In this document: positions 42,911 to 53,538 of the stretch, one piece after another
Layout of the letters: every line of letters starts with the position of its first letter
Position numbering within the stretch: the first letter of the stretch is position 1
Origin: Pseudomonadota bacterium
Lineage (GTDB): Bacteria; Pseudomonadota; Alphaproteobacteria; Acetobacterales; Acetobacteraceae
DNA length: 64,000 bases
Reading direction: 5' to 3'
NCBI GenBank assembly: GCA_021851785.1
Contig: JAJZBV010000008.1
Span: 1-64,000 of the forward strand
Notes under the pieces: generated by a model
Database searches by the model: none
What the model was told of the DNA's origin: nothing
The model's input: only the letters and a program-made list of their open reading frames with translations
Position numbers and translations under genes: made by a program

Positions 42911-43553
42911 AACCGCCGCGGAGATTTCGGCCCTGACGCTGCGCCTCGAAGAATGCCGCCGCCGCTATCCCGCGAGCGATCCCGAGATGGTGGCGGACGT
43001 CGTCCGGGCGGTATTGACGACGATGCACGGCGACCTCACCGCGCCGGAAACCTCGCTGCTGCACGAGATCGAGGAACTCGGCCAGGTGATCGCCAACGCC
43101 AAGGCCGAGATCGAGGCGCTGCGGGTGGACGATATCGGTTCGAGCCACATTCCGTCTGCGACCGACGAACTCGACGCCATCGTCGCCCATACCGCGATGG
43201 CGACGGAAGCGATCCTGGAAACCTGCGAAACCCTCGACGGCATCGGCGAGCATCTCGATCCCGCCGATGCCGCCAAGCTCCAGGGCGCGACCACGCGCAT
43301 CTACGAAGCGTGCAGCTTCCAAGACATCACCGGCCAGCGCATCACCAAGGTGGTGCAGACGCTGAAGCAGATCGAAAACAAGGTGACACAGATCGTCACC
43401 GCGTTCGGCGTCGGCGAGGGCGCGCCAAGGGCCGCCGGCGAGGCCGGGATGGCGGCCGCGGAGGTCGAGACGGCGCTGCTCAACGGTCCGCAACTGCCGA
43501 GCCTCGCCATGGATCAGTCCGATATCGACCGGCTGCTCGCGAGTTTCGACTGA
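42903..43553 (+). CDS. cheZ: protein phosphatase CheZ
   Basis: A 216-residue helical protein that dephosphorylates CheY-P. The long-helix segment EACSFQDITGQRITKVVQTLKQIENKV holds the catalytic glutamine in FQDITGQRI, the CheZ signature, and the C-terminal peptide MDQSDIDRLLASFD is the tethered CheY-binding helix. Many alphaproteobacteria lack CheZ and use a second CheY as phosphate sink, but members with cheY-cheZ pairs exist. It overlaps cheY upstream, and its TGA overlaps the ATG of the next large gene by one base. Confidence 0.93.
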   Translation: MPETAAEISALTLRLEECRRRYPASDPEMVADVVRAVLTTMHGDLTAPETSLLHEIEELGQVIANAKAEIEALRVDDIGSSHIPSATDELDAIVAHTAMATEAILETCETLDGIGEHLDPADAAKLQGATTRIYEACSFQDITGQRITKVVQTLKQIENKVTQIVTAFGVGEGAPRAAGEAGMAAAEVETALLNGPQLPSLAMDQSDIDRLLASFD

Positions 43554-46500
43554 TGCGCGCGGCACTGTTCGCAACCATGCTTTGTGCGCTCGCGCCGGCG
43601 GCGTGGGCGGCGGATACCGCCGTCACCCCGGTTTCGGTGCCGGTGCGCATCGGCGAGCATGACGGGTTCGGGCGTGTCGTTTTCGATTTTCCCAAGCCGC
43701 CGGCCTGGCGGATGGAACGCCATGGCGACGAGGTGACGCTTTCTTTCGCCGCCGAGGATCAGGTGATCGCGCCCGGCGGCGCGGTGCCACGCAATGTCCG
43801 CGCGATTGCCGGCGGCGCCGGCCAGGCGGTGATCCGTGTCGTCCCCGGCGCCGAACTCCGGGTGACGCGGATCGGGAACCGTCTCGCGCTCGACGTTCTC
43901 TCCCCATCTCCCGCCCGCGCGTCTTCGCCGGCGCCACCCGCCACCCCTGCGCCGGCCGCTGCCGCGACACCGGCGCCGCCGCGTCTTGCGGCCATCAAAC
44001 GGCATCTGCCCAAGGCGATGCCGGCGCTGGTGCCGGCGGCGGCGGCGGTGCCCATGGCGGCTCCGCCGCCGTCCGTCGCGCCAGATACGGCCCCTGCCGC
44101 CGTGACCGCGACCGCCGATGTCGACGGCGTGCCGGCCGGCGCGGTCGCGCGCGTGGATGCCAGGGACGCCAATGCGGGCGCCAATGCGGACGCCAATGGG
44201 ACGAACACCGGCGCTGCGCCGCGGCGCAGCCTGCCGGACATCGTCGCGACGCTGCCCGGCGCCGTCGGCCCGATGGCGCTCGCCGCGATGCGGGTCGATC
44301 CGCCCGCCGAATGGGGCGGGGCCGCGATCCTGCTGCCATTCGCGCCGGGCACCGGGGCGGCGGCGTTCCGTCGCGGCGGCGAGGCGCTGGTGGTGTTCGA
44401 CGAGGTGCGCCCGGTCGATCTCGCCAGCTTGCGCGGCGATCCGTTCTTCGGCCACGCCGTGGTTCAGGAGCTTCCCGCCGGGACGCTGCTGCGCCTGCCG
44501 CTCGCGCCGGAGGCTTCGCTCGCGCTGCGCCCGAGCGGGCGCGGCTGGCTGGTCGTGGAAACGGTGAAGCCGCCCAGCCTGACACCGATCGACCCCGCGA
44601 CCGAGGCCGCCGGCCAGGAGGAACCGCAGCCGGCACCAAAGGGTGGGGGCAAAGCGGAGGCCCGGAAAGGGGGGGCGGGGGATCCCCGAGCGGCGCCGCC
44701 AAAACCGTCCGGCGCGATGGACGTCACGCTGGTTGCGCATAACGCCGCCCATGTCGTCATGCTCGACGATCCCGAGACCGGCGGCAATCTGCTCGTCGGA
44801 ACCCAGAGCCGCGCCGGCGAGGGCGTCGAGGTCTCGCGCCATGCGCCGGAATTCGCGCTTCTCGCGAGCTGGATGGGGGTCGCGGTGGAAGCCTTCTCCG
44901 ACCGCCCGGTGCTGCGGGTCACCAAGAACGGATTTCTGCTCAGCGCCGGGGGCGAGCTGCCCGGCCTCGCGGTATCGGCGATCATGCCCGGCGCGGCGGC
45001 GCTGGCCCGGGCGATGACCCTTACCCGCCATTTCGATTTTCCTGACCTGCCGGCGTCGGTTTTGCAGCGCCATCTGCAAGCGGCGATCGACGACGCGGCC
45101 GCCGTGCCGGCGCGCGCGCGCGGTGCTGCGCGGCGCGACGTCGCTGCGACGATGATCGCGCTCGGCCTCGGGCCGGAGGCGGAAGCCGTGCTCCGCCTCG
45201 CCACAATCGAAGACCCCATGGCGGCGAACGATCCCGATACGATCGGCCTCGCCGCGATCGCCGCCCTGCTCGCGGCGCGGCCCGCCGAGGCCGCGGGCAT
45301 CGATGATCCGCGCCTGCCGGCCAGCGATGAACTCACCCTCTGGCGCGCCGTGCGGCGGGCGATGCTGGATGCGCATAGCGAGGCGGCGGCAGCCGGCTTC
45401 GCCGCCGAAACCCGGCTGATCCTCGCCTATCCCGGCGGCTTGCACGCGCGGCTGCTGCCGCTCGCCGCCGAGACCATGGCGCAGGGCGGCCAGGTCGCCG
45501 CGGCGGCGGCACTGCTCGCCGAGCAGAAAAACGATCCGAGCCTCGATTTCGCCCGTGCCCTCGCCGCCGAAAAGCAAGGCGACGACAAGGCGGCGCTGGC
45601 GCTCTATGACCGGCTCGCCAACAGCCCGGACCGGCTGGTCCATGCCCGCGCGGCGCGGCGGGCGGTGGAGATGCGGCTCGCCAGCGGCGCGCTGACCCCG
45701 ACCCAGGCCGCCGAAGCCGAAGACCGGCTGCTCTATGCCTGGCGTGGCGACGGGCGCGAATTGGCGGCGCGGCTGCGGCTTGCGGCGCTCCGCCAGCAGG
45801 CCGGGCAATGGCGCCAGGAACTCGCCTTGCTGCGCGAGAGCGAAACCCTGTTTCCCGCCGACCGGCCGACTATCCATGCCCGCCTGCTCGACGCTTTCGC
45901 CGATCTTCTGCACAGCGATAGCGAGGCGACGCTGTCGCCGCTCGATCTCGTCGCCCTGGTGCAGGAAAATAGCGATCTCCTGCCCGAGGGACCGGCCGGC
46001 GAATCGCTGGTCGCGCATTTCGCCGACCAATTGACCGCGCTCGATCTGCCCGGCCAGGCGGCGCAGGTCTTCGAGAAACTCATCAAACACGCGACCAGCG
46101 CCGGCGCGCGGGCCAAATTCGGCGCGCGGCTCGCGGCCCTCCGCCTCGATGAGCATGATTATGCCGGCGCGCAGGCGGCGCTCGATGCCTCGAACGGCGA
46201 CGGGCTGTCGCCGGCGCTGCTCGCCGAGCGGGCGCTTCTCGCCGCCCGGGTCGCGGCGGGGCGCGGCAATCTGTCGCTCGCGATGTCGCTGCTCGCCGAC
46301 CAGAGCGGCGCCGACGCCAGCGAAACCCGCGCGAGTCTCCTGGAGGCGGCCCATGATTGGCCAGCGGCGGAAACCGCTCTCGCCGCCTACGTCGCCATGG
46401 TGGTGCCGGCGGATGGGCCGCTTTCGGACAATGGCAGCCGGGTCGTTCTGCGTCTCGCCAGCGCCGCGGCGGAGGCGAATGACGAGGCGAAGCTCGCCGA

Positions 46501-46681
46501 ACTCGCGCATACCTACGGCGATCGCTTCGCCGAGGGGCCGCTTGCGCAGATGTTCCGTGTGCTGACCGGCAAGCCGGTGCAGGGGGTCAGCGATCTGCCG
46601 CAGATCACCAAGGGAATCGCCGCCGCGCGCGCCCTTCCGGTGGCGCTACAGGCCCTCGGCGCGGGTCTGCCGGCGAATTGA
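43553..46681 (+). CDS. large exported protein with AMIN-like N-terminus and helical repeats
   Basis: A 1,042-residue exported protein. The signal peptide MRAALFATMLCALAPAAWAAD is followed by an AMIN-like beta domain (VPVRIGEHDGFGRVVFDFPKPPAW, about 26-120), a long Ala/Pro-rich linker (about 125-225), a second beta-rich segment (about 230-460), then Ala-rich helical pairs typical of tetratricopeptide-like repeats to the C-terminus. It starts within the cheZ stop, so it belongs to the motility operon. AMIN domains often target proteins to the envelope; a role around the motor is inference. I know of no characterised homologue. Confidence 0.75.
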   Translation: MRAALFATMLCALAPAAWAADTAVTPVSVPVRIGEHDGFGRVVFDFPKPPAWRMERHGDEVTLSFAAEDQVIAPGGAVPRNVRAIAGGAGQAVIRVVPGAELRVTRIGNRLALDVLSPSPARASSPAPPATPAPAAAATPAPPRLAAIKRHLPKAMPALVPAAAAVPMAAPPPSVAPDTAPAAVTATADVDGVPAGAVARVDARDANAGANADANGTNTGAAPRRSLPDIVATLPGAVGPMALAAMRVDPPAEWGGAAILLPFAPGTGAAAFRRGGEALVVFDEVRPVDLASLRGDPFFGHAVVQELPAGTLLRLPLAPEASLALRPSGRGWLVVETVKPPSLTPIDPATEAAGQEEPQPAPKGGGKAEARKGGAGDPRAAPPKPSGAMDVTLVAHNAAHVVMLDDPETGGNLLVGTQSRAGEGVEVSRHAPEFALLASWMGVAVEAFSDRPVLRVTKNGFLLSAGGELPGLAVSAIMPGAAALARAMTLTRHFDFPDLPASVLQRHLQAAIDDAAAVPARARGAARRDVAATMIALGLGPEAEAVLRLATIEDPMAANDPDTIGLAAIAALLAARPAEAAGIDDPRLPASDELTLWRAVRRAMLDAHSEAAAAGFAAETRLILAYPGGLHARLLPLAAETMAQGGQVAAAAALLAEQKNDPSLDFARALAAEKQGDDKAALALYDRLANSPDRLVHARAARRAVEMRLASGALTPTQAAEAEDRLLYAWRGDGRELAARLRLAALRQQAGQWRQELALLRESETLFPADRPTIHARLLDAFADLLHSDSEATLSPLDLVALVQENSDLLPEGPAGESLVAHFADQLTALDLPGQAAQVFEKLIKHATSAGARAKFGARLAALRLDEHDYAGAQAALDASNGDGLSPALLAERALLAARVAAGRGNLSLAMSLLADQSGADASETRASLLEAAHDWPAAETALAAYVAMVVPADGPLSDNGSRVVLRLASAAAEANDEAKLAELAHTYGDRFAEGPLAQMFRVLTGKPVQGVSDLPQITKGIAAARALPVALQALGAGLPAN

Positions 46682-46805
46682 GCCGCGCCGGCGGGAGCGC
46701 AATTTTGGCCTTGCGCTGAGGGCCCGCTTCGCTTATGCCCCGCCCTTCCTGGCCCAAGGGGGCAATCGCCCAACAGGCCGTCTGCTGGTAGGACAGGGGT
46801 ACGCG

Positions 46806-47273
46806 ATGAACGCACTCAGCCCGCTGGGGATGGTCTCGGAGAATCCGAGCAGCAACCAGGCTTTTTCTGGCCCCGATGCGGAGCCAACCGACGCGGCGGC
46901 GAAGGATTATTTCGTCGAGCGCGACGGACAGCGTTTCGCCGGCATGCATTTGCTGGTCGATCTCTGGGGGGCCGACAATCTCGGCGATCCGGCGCCGATC
47001 GATGCCGCCCTGCGCGAGGCCGCCCTGGCCGCGGGGGCGACTATCCTGCACAGCCATTTCCATCATTTCTCGCCCAATGGCGGGGTATCCGGCGTGGTCG
47101 TGCTGGCCGAGAGCCACATCTCCATCCACACTTGGCCGGAGCGGAATTTCGCCGCCGTCGATATCTTCATGTGCGGCGATTGCGATCCTTACCAGTCCAT
47201 CGCCGTGCTCCGCGCCGCCTTCACGCCTGACCGCGTCGATCTCGACGAGCGCCGGCGCGGCCTCGTGCGCTGA
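46806..47273 (+). CDS. speD: S-adenosylmethionine decarboxylase proenzyme
   Basis: A 155-residue bacterial-type (SpeH-like) enzyme that makes decarboxylated SAM for spermidine synthesis. Self-cleavage occurs between E102 and S103 in AESHISIHTWPE, giving the pyruvoyl group; H108 and C123 (in FMCGDCDPY) are the other processing residues. An N-terminal extension of about 40 residues precedes the conserved core (GMHLLVDLWGADNL). Its TGA overlaps the speE start (TGATG). No riboswitch-like structure was recognised in the 124-bp leader. Confidence 0.95.
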   Translation: MNALSPLGMVSENPSSNQAFSGPDAEPTDAAAKDYFVERDGQRFAGMHLLVDLWGADNLGDPAPIDAALREAALAAGATILHSHFHHFSPNGGVSGVVVLAESHISIHTWPERNFAAVDIFMCGDCDPYQSIAVLRAAFTPDRVDLDERRRGLVR

Positions 47274-48136
47274 TGCCGGGTGAGGTCTGGGCGAACGAAA
47301 CGCTGTACCCGAGCTGGGGGCAGCGTTTCATGGTGGTGCGCGAACTCGCCCGCGTGCAAAGCGCTTTCCAGGACATCATGATCTTCGAGAGCGCCGCGCA
47401 TGGGCGGGTCATGCTGCTCGACGGTGTCGTGCAGATCACCGAGGCCGATGAATTCGTCTATCAGGAAATGATCGCCCATGTGCCGCTTCTCGCGCATGGC
47501 GCGGCGGCGCGGGTGCTCATCATCGGCGCCGGCGATGGCGGCGTCTTGCGCCGGGTGCTCGCCCATCGCGGCACGCGACGCGCGGTGATGGTGGAGATCG
47601 ATGGCGAGGTGATCCGTCTGGCCCGCGAATTCATGCCCGCGATCGCCGGTGATGCCTGGGACGATCCGCGCGCCGAAATCATCGTCGGCGACGGCATCGA
47701 TTACGTCAAACGCGCGCCGGATGCCGCCTTCGATGTCATCATCGTCGATTCCACCGACCCGATCGGGGTGGGCGAGGTCTTGTTCACCGACGCGTTCTAT
47801 GCTCATTCCGCGCGGATCCTCTCGCCTCGCGGCCTCATCGTCAACCAGTGCGGCGTGCCCTTCATGCAGGCCGACGAGCTGCGCGAGACCAGCGCCCGGC
47901 GCGCCCGTTTCTTTCCCCATGTCGGCGCCTATGTCGCGGCGGTGCCGACCTATGTCGGCGGCTTCATGACCCTCGGCTTCGCCGCCAAGGTGCCGGGGCT
48001 GGATGCGGTCGCGCCGGGCGAAATCCGCGCCCGCGCCGAACGCGCCGGCATTCTCGGGACGACGCGCTATTGGACGCCGGAGATCCACGCCGGGGCTTTT
48101 TCCCTGCCGCCCTATATCGCCGCGGCCCTGGCGTAA
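47273..48136 (+). CDS. speE: spermidine synthase
   Basis: A 287-residue aminopropyltransferase that joins decarboxylated SAM and putrescine to spermidine, releasing methylthioadenosine. QDIMIFESAAHGRVMLLDGVVQITEADEFVYQEM is the N-terminal region (cut here to its markers QDI, LDGVVQ, DEF-YQEM), VLIIGAGDGGVLRR the SAM-type nucleotide site, and VIIVDSTDPIGVGEVLF the catalytic DSTDP region. It is coupled to speD. Its stop codon lies in a 14-bp tandem repeat. The released methylthioadenosine could feed the RuBisCO-like pathway suggested at 61486-63106. Confidence 0.95.
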   Translation: MPGEVWANETLYPSWGQRFMVVRELARVQSAFQDIMIFESAAHGRVMLLDGVVQITEADEFVYQEMIAHVPLLAHGAAARVLIIGAGDGGVLRRVLAHRGTRRAVMVEIDGEVIRLAREFMPAIAGDAWDDPRAEIIVGDGIDYVKRAPDAAFDVIIVDSTDPIGVGEVLFTDAFYAHSARILSPRGLIVNQCGVPFMQADELRETSARRARFFPHVGAYVAAVPTYVGGFMTLGFAAKVPGLDAVAPGEIRARAERAGILGTTRYWTPEIHAGAFSLPPYIAAALA

Positions 48137-48171
48137 CGGTTGCGGCGTAACGGTTGCGGCGTAACGGCGCG
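48131..48171. repeat. 14-bp tandem repeat at the speE 3' end
   Basis: The unit GCGTAACGGTTGCG occurs twice in perfect tandem (48131-48144, 48145-48158), followed by a partial third copy to 48171. The first unit supplies the speE stop codon TAA. It lies between convergent speE and the LysR gene. Confidence 0.85.
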
Positions 48172-48174
48172 GCC

Positions 48175-49053
48175 TCACGCCGCCGGGCGAAGCCCGAGCG
48201 TCGCCGCCAGGCTCTCGCGAATGAAGCCGACCAGCGGCGCGACCAGCGCGCTCCGTCCCTCGCTATCACCGAAAATCGCCATCTCGGCGGTGCCGAGCCG
48301 CGGCAGTCCGGGGATTTCGCGCAAGCCCGGCGGCAGCGAGGACCGGCCGAGCACGGTCACCGCAAACCCCGCTTGCGCCGCCGCGATGACCCCGAGCAGG
48401 CTCGCCGAGGTATAGACGATCTCATGCGCGAGATTGTTCTGGCCGAGCAAGGTGAGGGCGCGATCGCGAAACATGCAGCCGGCCGGGAGCATGGCGAGCG
48501 GCAGCGGCCGGGCGCGCGGGTCGGGGGGCGTGAAATCCTCGGCCCCGACCCAGGCGAGGGTTTCGGTCCAGATCGGCGTGCCGGCGGTTTCGCCCTCGCG
48601 CCGCTTGCCGATGGCGAGATCGAGCAGCCCCTTGTCGCAGGCGGCGCGCAGTTCCTGACTGCGCCCGACCTGCACCTCGAGCCGCACCTCGGGATAGGTG
48701 CGGGCGAAGCGCGAGAGGATCGGCGCGAGATGCTGCGGCACGAAATGATCGGCAACGCCGAGGCGCAAATGCCCGGCCATCGGCGGCGCGATCAGCCGCC
48801 GCACCGCCTCGTCGTTCAAGGCGAGCAGGCGGCGGGCATAGACCAGCAATAATTCGCCATCGCGGGTGAGCGCGATGCTGCGGCTGGTGCGGACGAAAAC
48901 GCGCTTGCCGACCACCTCCTCGAGCCGCTTGATCTTGAGGCTGATCGCCGATTGCGTGAGGCCGAGGGCGGTGCCGGCGGCGGTGAAGCTGCCTTCGCCG
49001 GCCACCGCGACGAAAGAGCGGAGCAGATCGAGATCGAGATCGGGATAGCGCAT
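48175..49053 (-). CDS. LysR-type transcriptional regulator
   Basis: A 292-residue regulator. The N-terminal winged helix-turn-helix is DLDLLRSFVAVAGEGSFTAAGTALGLTQSAISLKIKRLEEVVGKRVF (key part: SFTAAGTALGLTQSAIS near 22-38), followed by a linker helix and a substrate-binding domain starting at about 90 (HLRLGVADHFVPQHLAPIL). ATG 49053 gives the usual start. The effector and targets are not evident: LysR regulators often control a divergent gene, but the neighbour upstream is a DUF2076 gene on the same strand, just 10 bp away. Confidence 0.93.
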   Translation of the reverse strand: MRYPDLDLDLLRSFVAVAGEGSFTAAGTALGLTQSAISLKIKRLEEVVGKRVFVRTSRSIALTRDGELLLVYARRLLALNDEAVRRLIAPPMAGHLRLGVADHFVPQHLAPILSRFARTYPEVRLEVQVGRSQELRAACDKGLLDLAIGKRREGETAGTPIWTETLAWVGAEDFTPPDPRARPLPLAMLPAGCMFRDRALTLLGQNNLAHEIVYTSASLLGVIAAAQAGFAVTVLGRSSLPPGLREIPGLPRLGTAEMAIFGDSEGRSALVAPLVGFIRESLAATLGLRPAA

Positions 49054-49063
49054 GGCGCGCCGG

Positions 49064-49903
49064 TCAGATATCGTCGAAAGACGTATCGAAAGACGTATCG
49101 TCGGGGCTGGTATCGTCGGGCATGTCGGCGGCATCGCTCCAGCCGCCGGCGGCGTAGTTGCCGGCATCGCCTTGCGGGGCGTCGTTCTGGGCGGTGTCCC
49201 AGGCGGAGGAGGGCTCAGGCTGATTGGTGGCATTGTCCCACGGGTTGGGCGCCTCCGGCGCCGCGCCGGGCACGCCGGTCGGCCCGGCGGACCAGGGCGA
49301 GGCGGCCGGCTCCGTCATCCCGAAGCCGCCGGCCTCGGCATGGCGGGGCGATAAAAGATCCATCAGCGCATTGCCGACCACCATGCCGCCGGCAACGCCG
49401 GCCGCCGTGGTCAGCGCCGAGCCGAGAAAGCCGGAGCCCTGGCGTTGGAACATGCCCGGCTGATAATTCGGCGGATATTGCGGTGGCGGCGCGTAGGCCG
49501 GCTGCGGCCCGGGTTGCGGGCCCGGCTGCGGGCCCGGCGCGGCCGCTTGCGCGCCAGCCCCGAACAACCCGCCGAAAAACCCGCTCGACCGTGGCGCCCC
49601 TTGCGGCGATGCCGGCGGCGCCGCGGCAAGAAGCTGGCGCGCCTGATCGAGATCGGCCTGCATCTGGCGGATGCGGTTCTGCGCCTCGGCGAGCGCGTGT
49701 TCCTGGACGAAAGCGGTCTGGGTGATGCGATAGCGCGCCGCCGGGTAGCGCGCGAACAGATCGGCGATCAGCGCATCCGCTTCCGGGTCGATCGGCGGCA
49801 GCGCCGGCGCCGTCGCCGGAACCGAGCCCGCGAAGCCGCCATTCTCGGCGCCGGCGATGCGGGCGATGAAGCGGGCGATGATGTCGCGTTCCTCATTGGT
49901 CAT
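49064..49903 (-). CDS. DUF2076 domain protein
   Basis: A 279-residue cytosolic or envelope-associated protein of the DUF2076 family. The N-terminus TNEERDIIARFIARI and PEADALIADLFARYPAARYRITQTAFVQEHALAEAQNRI (about 39-77) are typical; then a Pro/Gly/Gln linker with three PGPQ repeats (about 122-135), a hydrophobic glycine-rich hairpin (FLGSALTTAAGVAGGMVVGNALMDLL) and an acidic C-terminal tail with repeated DDTS/FDTS. The function is not established. It ends 10 bp before the LysR start. Confidence 0.85.
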   Translation of the reverse strand: MTNEERDIIARFIARIAGAENGGFAGSVPATAPALPPIDPEADALIADLFARYPAARYRITQTAFVQEHALAEAQNRIRQMQADLDQARQLLAAAPPASPQGAPRSSGFFGGLFGAGAQAAAPGPQPGPQPGPQPAYAPPPQYPPNYQPGMFQRQGSGFLGSALTTAAGVAGGMVVGNALMDLLSPRHAEAGGFGMTEPAASPWSAGPTGVPGAAPEAPNPWDNATNQPEPSSAWDTAQNDAPQGDAGNYAAGGWSDAADMPDDTSPDDTSFDTSFDDI

Positions 49904-49963
49904 GGCTTTCTCCCACTTCTTCCTGATGGCGCAGTGGCCATGTGGCGGCGCGAGCCGGCGGCT

Positions 49964-50629
49964 TCAAGCCGGCGGCGCCTCGTATTTGGCGATGCGCCAG
50001 GCGGCGGGTTCGGCGGCGGCGGCTTCGTACCATTGGTCAACCAGCGGAAACCCGCGCACGGCGGCGGCATAGGCGCGGCTTTCCGGGGTGAGATCCGGCG
50101 CATAGCTCAGAAACCGCGCGACCACCGGCGCATACATCACATCCGCGATCGTGAAGTACTCACCGAACAGATACCGGCCGCCGGCACCGAACCGCGCCCG
50201 CGTCTCGCCCCAGATCGCCTCGATCCGGTCGATATCGGCGCGCGTCTCGGCGTTTTGGCCGAAGCCGGGCGAGGCGCGGCCGAGAACCATCGGCATCATC
50301 TGACGGAGCGCGCGGAAGCCGGCATGCATCTCGGCGCTGATCGCGCGGGCATGGGCGCGGGCGAGGCTGTCCCGGGGCCAGAGCGCGGGCTCGATCTCGG
50401 CGCAATATTCGGCGATCGCGAGCGAATCCCAGACCGCGTGACCGCGATGTTCGAGATAGGGGACGAGCCCGCTCGGCGAGGCGGCCTTGATCGCCGGCGT
50501 CGCCCCGGTGCCGGACACCGGGATCACCACCTCCTCGACGGCGAGCCCGGCCAAGCGCACCGCGAGCCAGCCGCGTAGCGACCACGAGGAATAGCGCCGC
50601 GCGCCGATGAAAATTCGTCCGTCAGGCAT
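49964..50629 (-). CDS. glutathione S-transferase family protein
   Basis: A 221-residue protein. RIFIGARRYSSWSLRGWLAVRLAGL near residues 5-29 is the GST N-terminal signature with the catalytic serine, SGLVPYLEHRGHAVWDSLAIAEYCAEI carries the cis-proline and the glutathione gamma-glutamyl site, and the C-terminal domain is helical with FTIADVMYAPVVARF. GGGAGG lies nine bases upstream of ATG 50629; an ATG nine bases earlier would leave no spacing. It belongs to the YfcF-like branch by its opening motif. The substrate is unknown. Confidence 0.88.
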   Translation of the reverse strand: MPDGRIFIGARRYSSWSLRGWLAVRLAGLAVEEVVIPVSGTGATPAIKAASPSGLVPYLEHRGHAVWDSLAIAEYCAEIEPALWPRDSLARAHARAISAEMHAGFRALRQMMPMVLGRASPGFGQNAETRADIDRIEAIWGETRARFGAGGRYLFGEYFTIADVMYAPVVARFLSYAPDLTPESRAYAAAVRGFPLVDQWYEAAAAEPAAWRIAKYEAPPA

Positions 50630-50695
50630 GGAACGCATCCTCCCAAGCATGAAGGCCAGGGCGCCGCCCCGGACCCGCATCCTCACCGCGCATCC

Positions 50696-53365
<2,670 letters not shown>

Positions 53366-53412
53366 GCTGCGGCCCTCCTCAAGGATGTTAGGCATACGAG
53401 AGCAAAAGAGTC

Positions 53413-53523
53413 CTCTTTTTCTGAAGAAAAAGAAGCAAAAAGACTTCTATCCGGTTTCCTCGGCGCGGCAGTGCCTGCGGCACTGCCCAACCGGGAGAAA
53501 AGTTCTTTTTTGCAAAAAAGAAC
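53413..53523. repeat. composite three-hairpin element, copy 5
   Basis: An inverted full-length copy: H3 (CTCTTTTTCT with its complement, 53413-53435), H2 (GGCAGTGCC with GGCACTGCC, 53467-53487) and H1 (GTTCTTTTTT with its complement, 53502-53523). It lies immediately downstream of glyS on the minus strand and upstream of ppdK. Confidence 0.8.
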
Positions 53524-53538
53524 ACGTTTTCTTTCCCT

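Noticed and set aside
43514-46510. A 998-codon open frame antisense to the large exported motility-operon protein
   Set aside because: Low-complexity Arg/Gly-rich translation with no motif. The sense strand has a signal peptide and a start overlapping cheZ.
46682-46805. SAM or polyamine riboswitch upstream of speD
   Set aside because: No conserved SAM-I/SAM-II core or convincing pseudoknot could be traced in the 124-bp leader.
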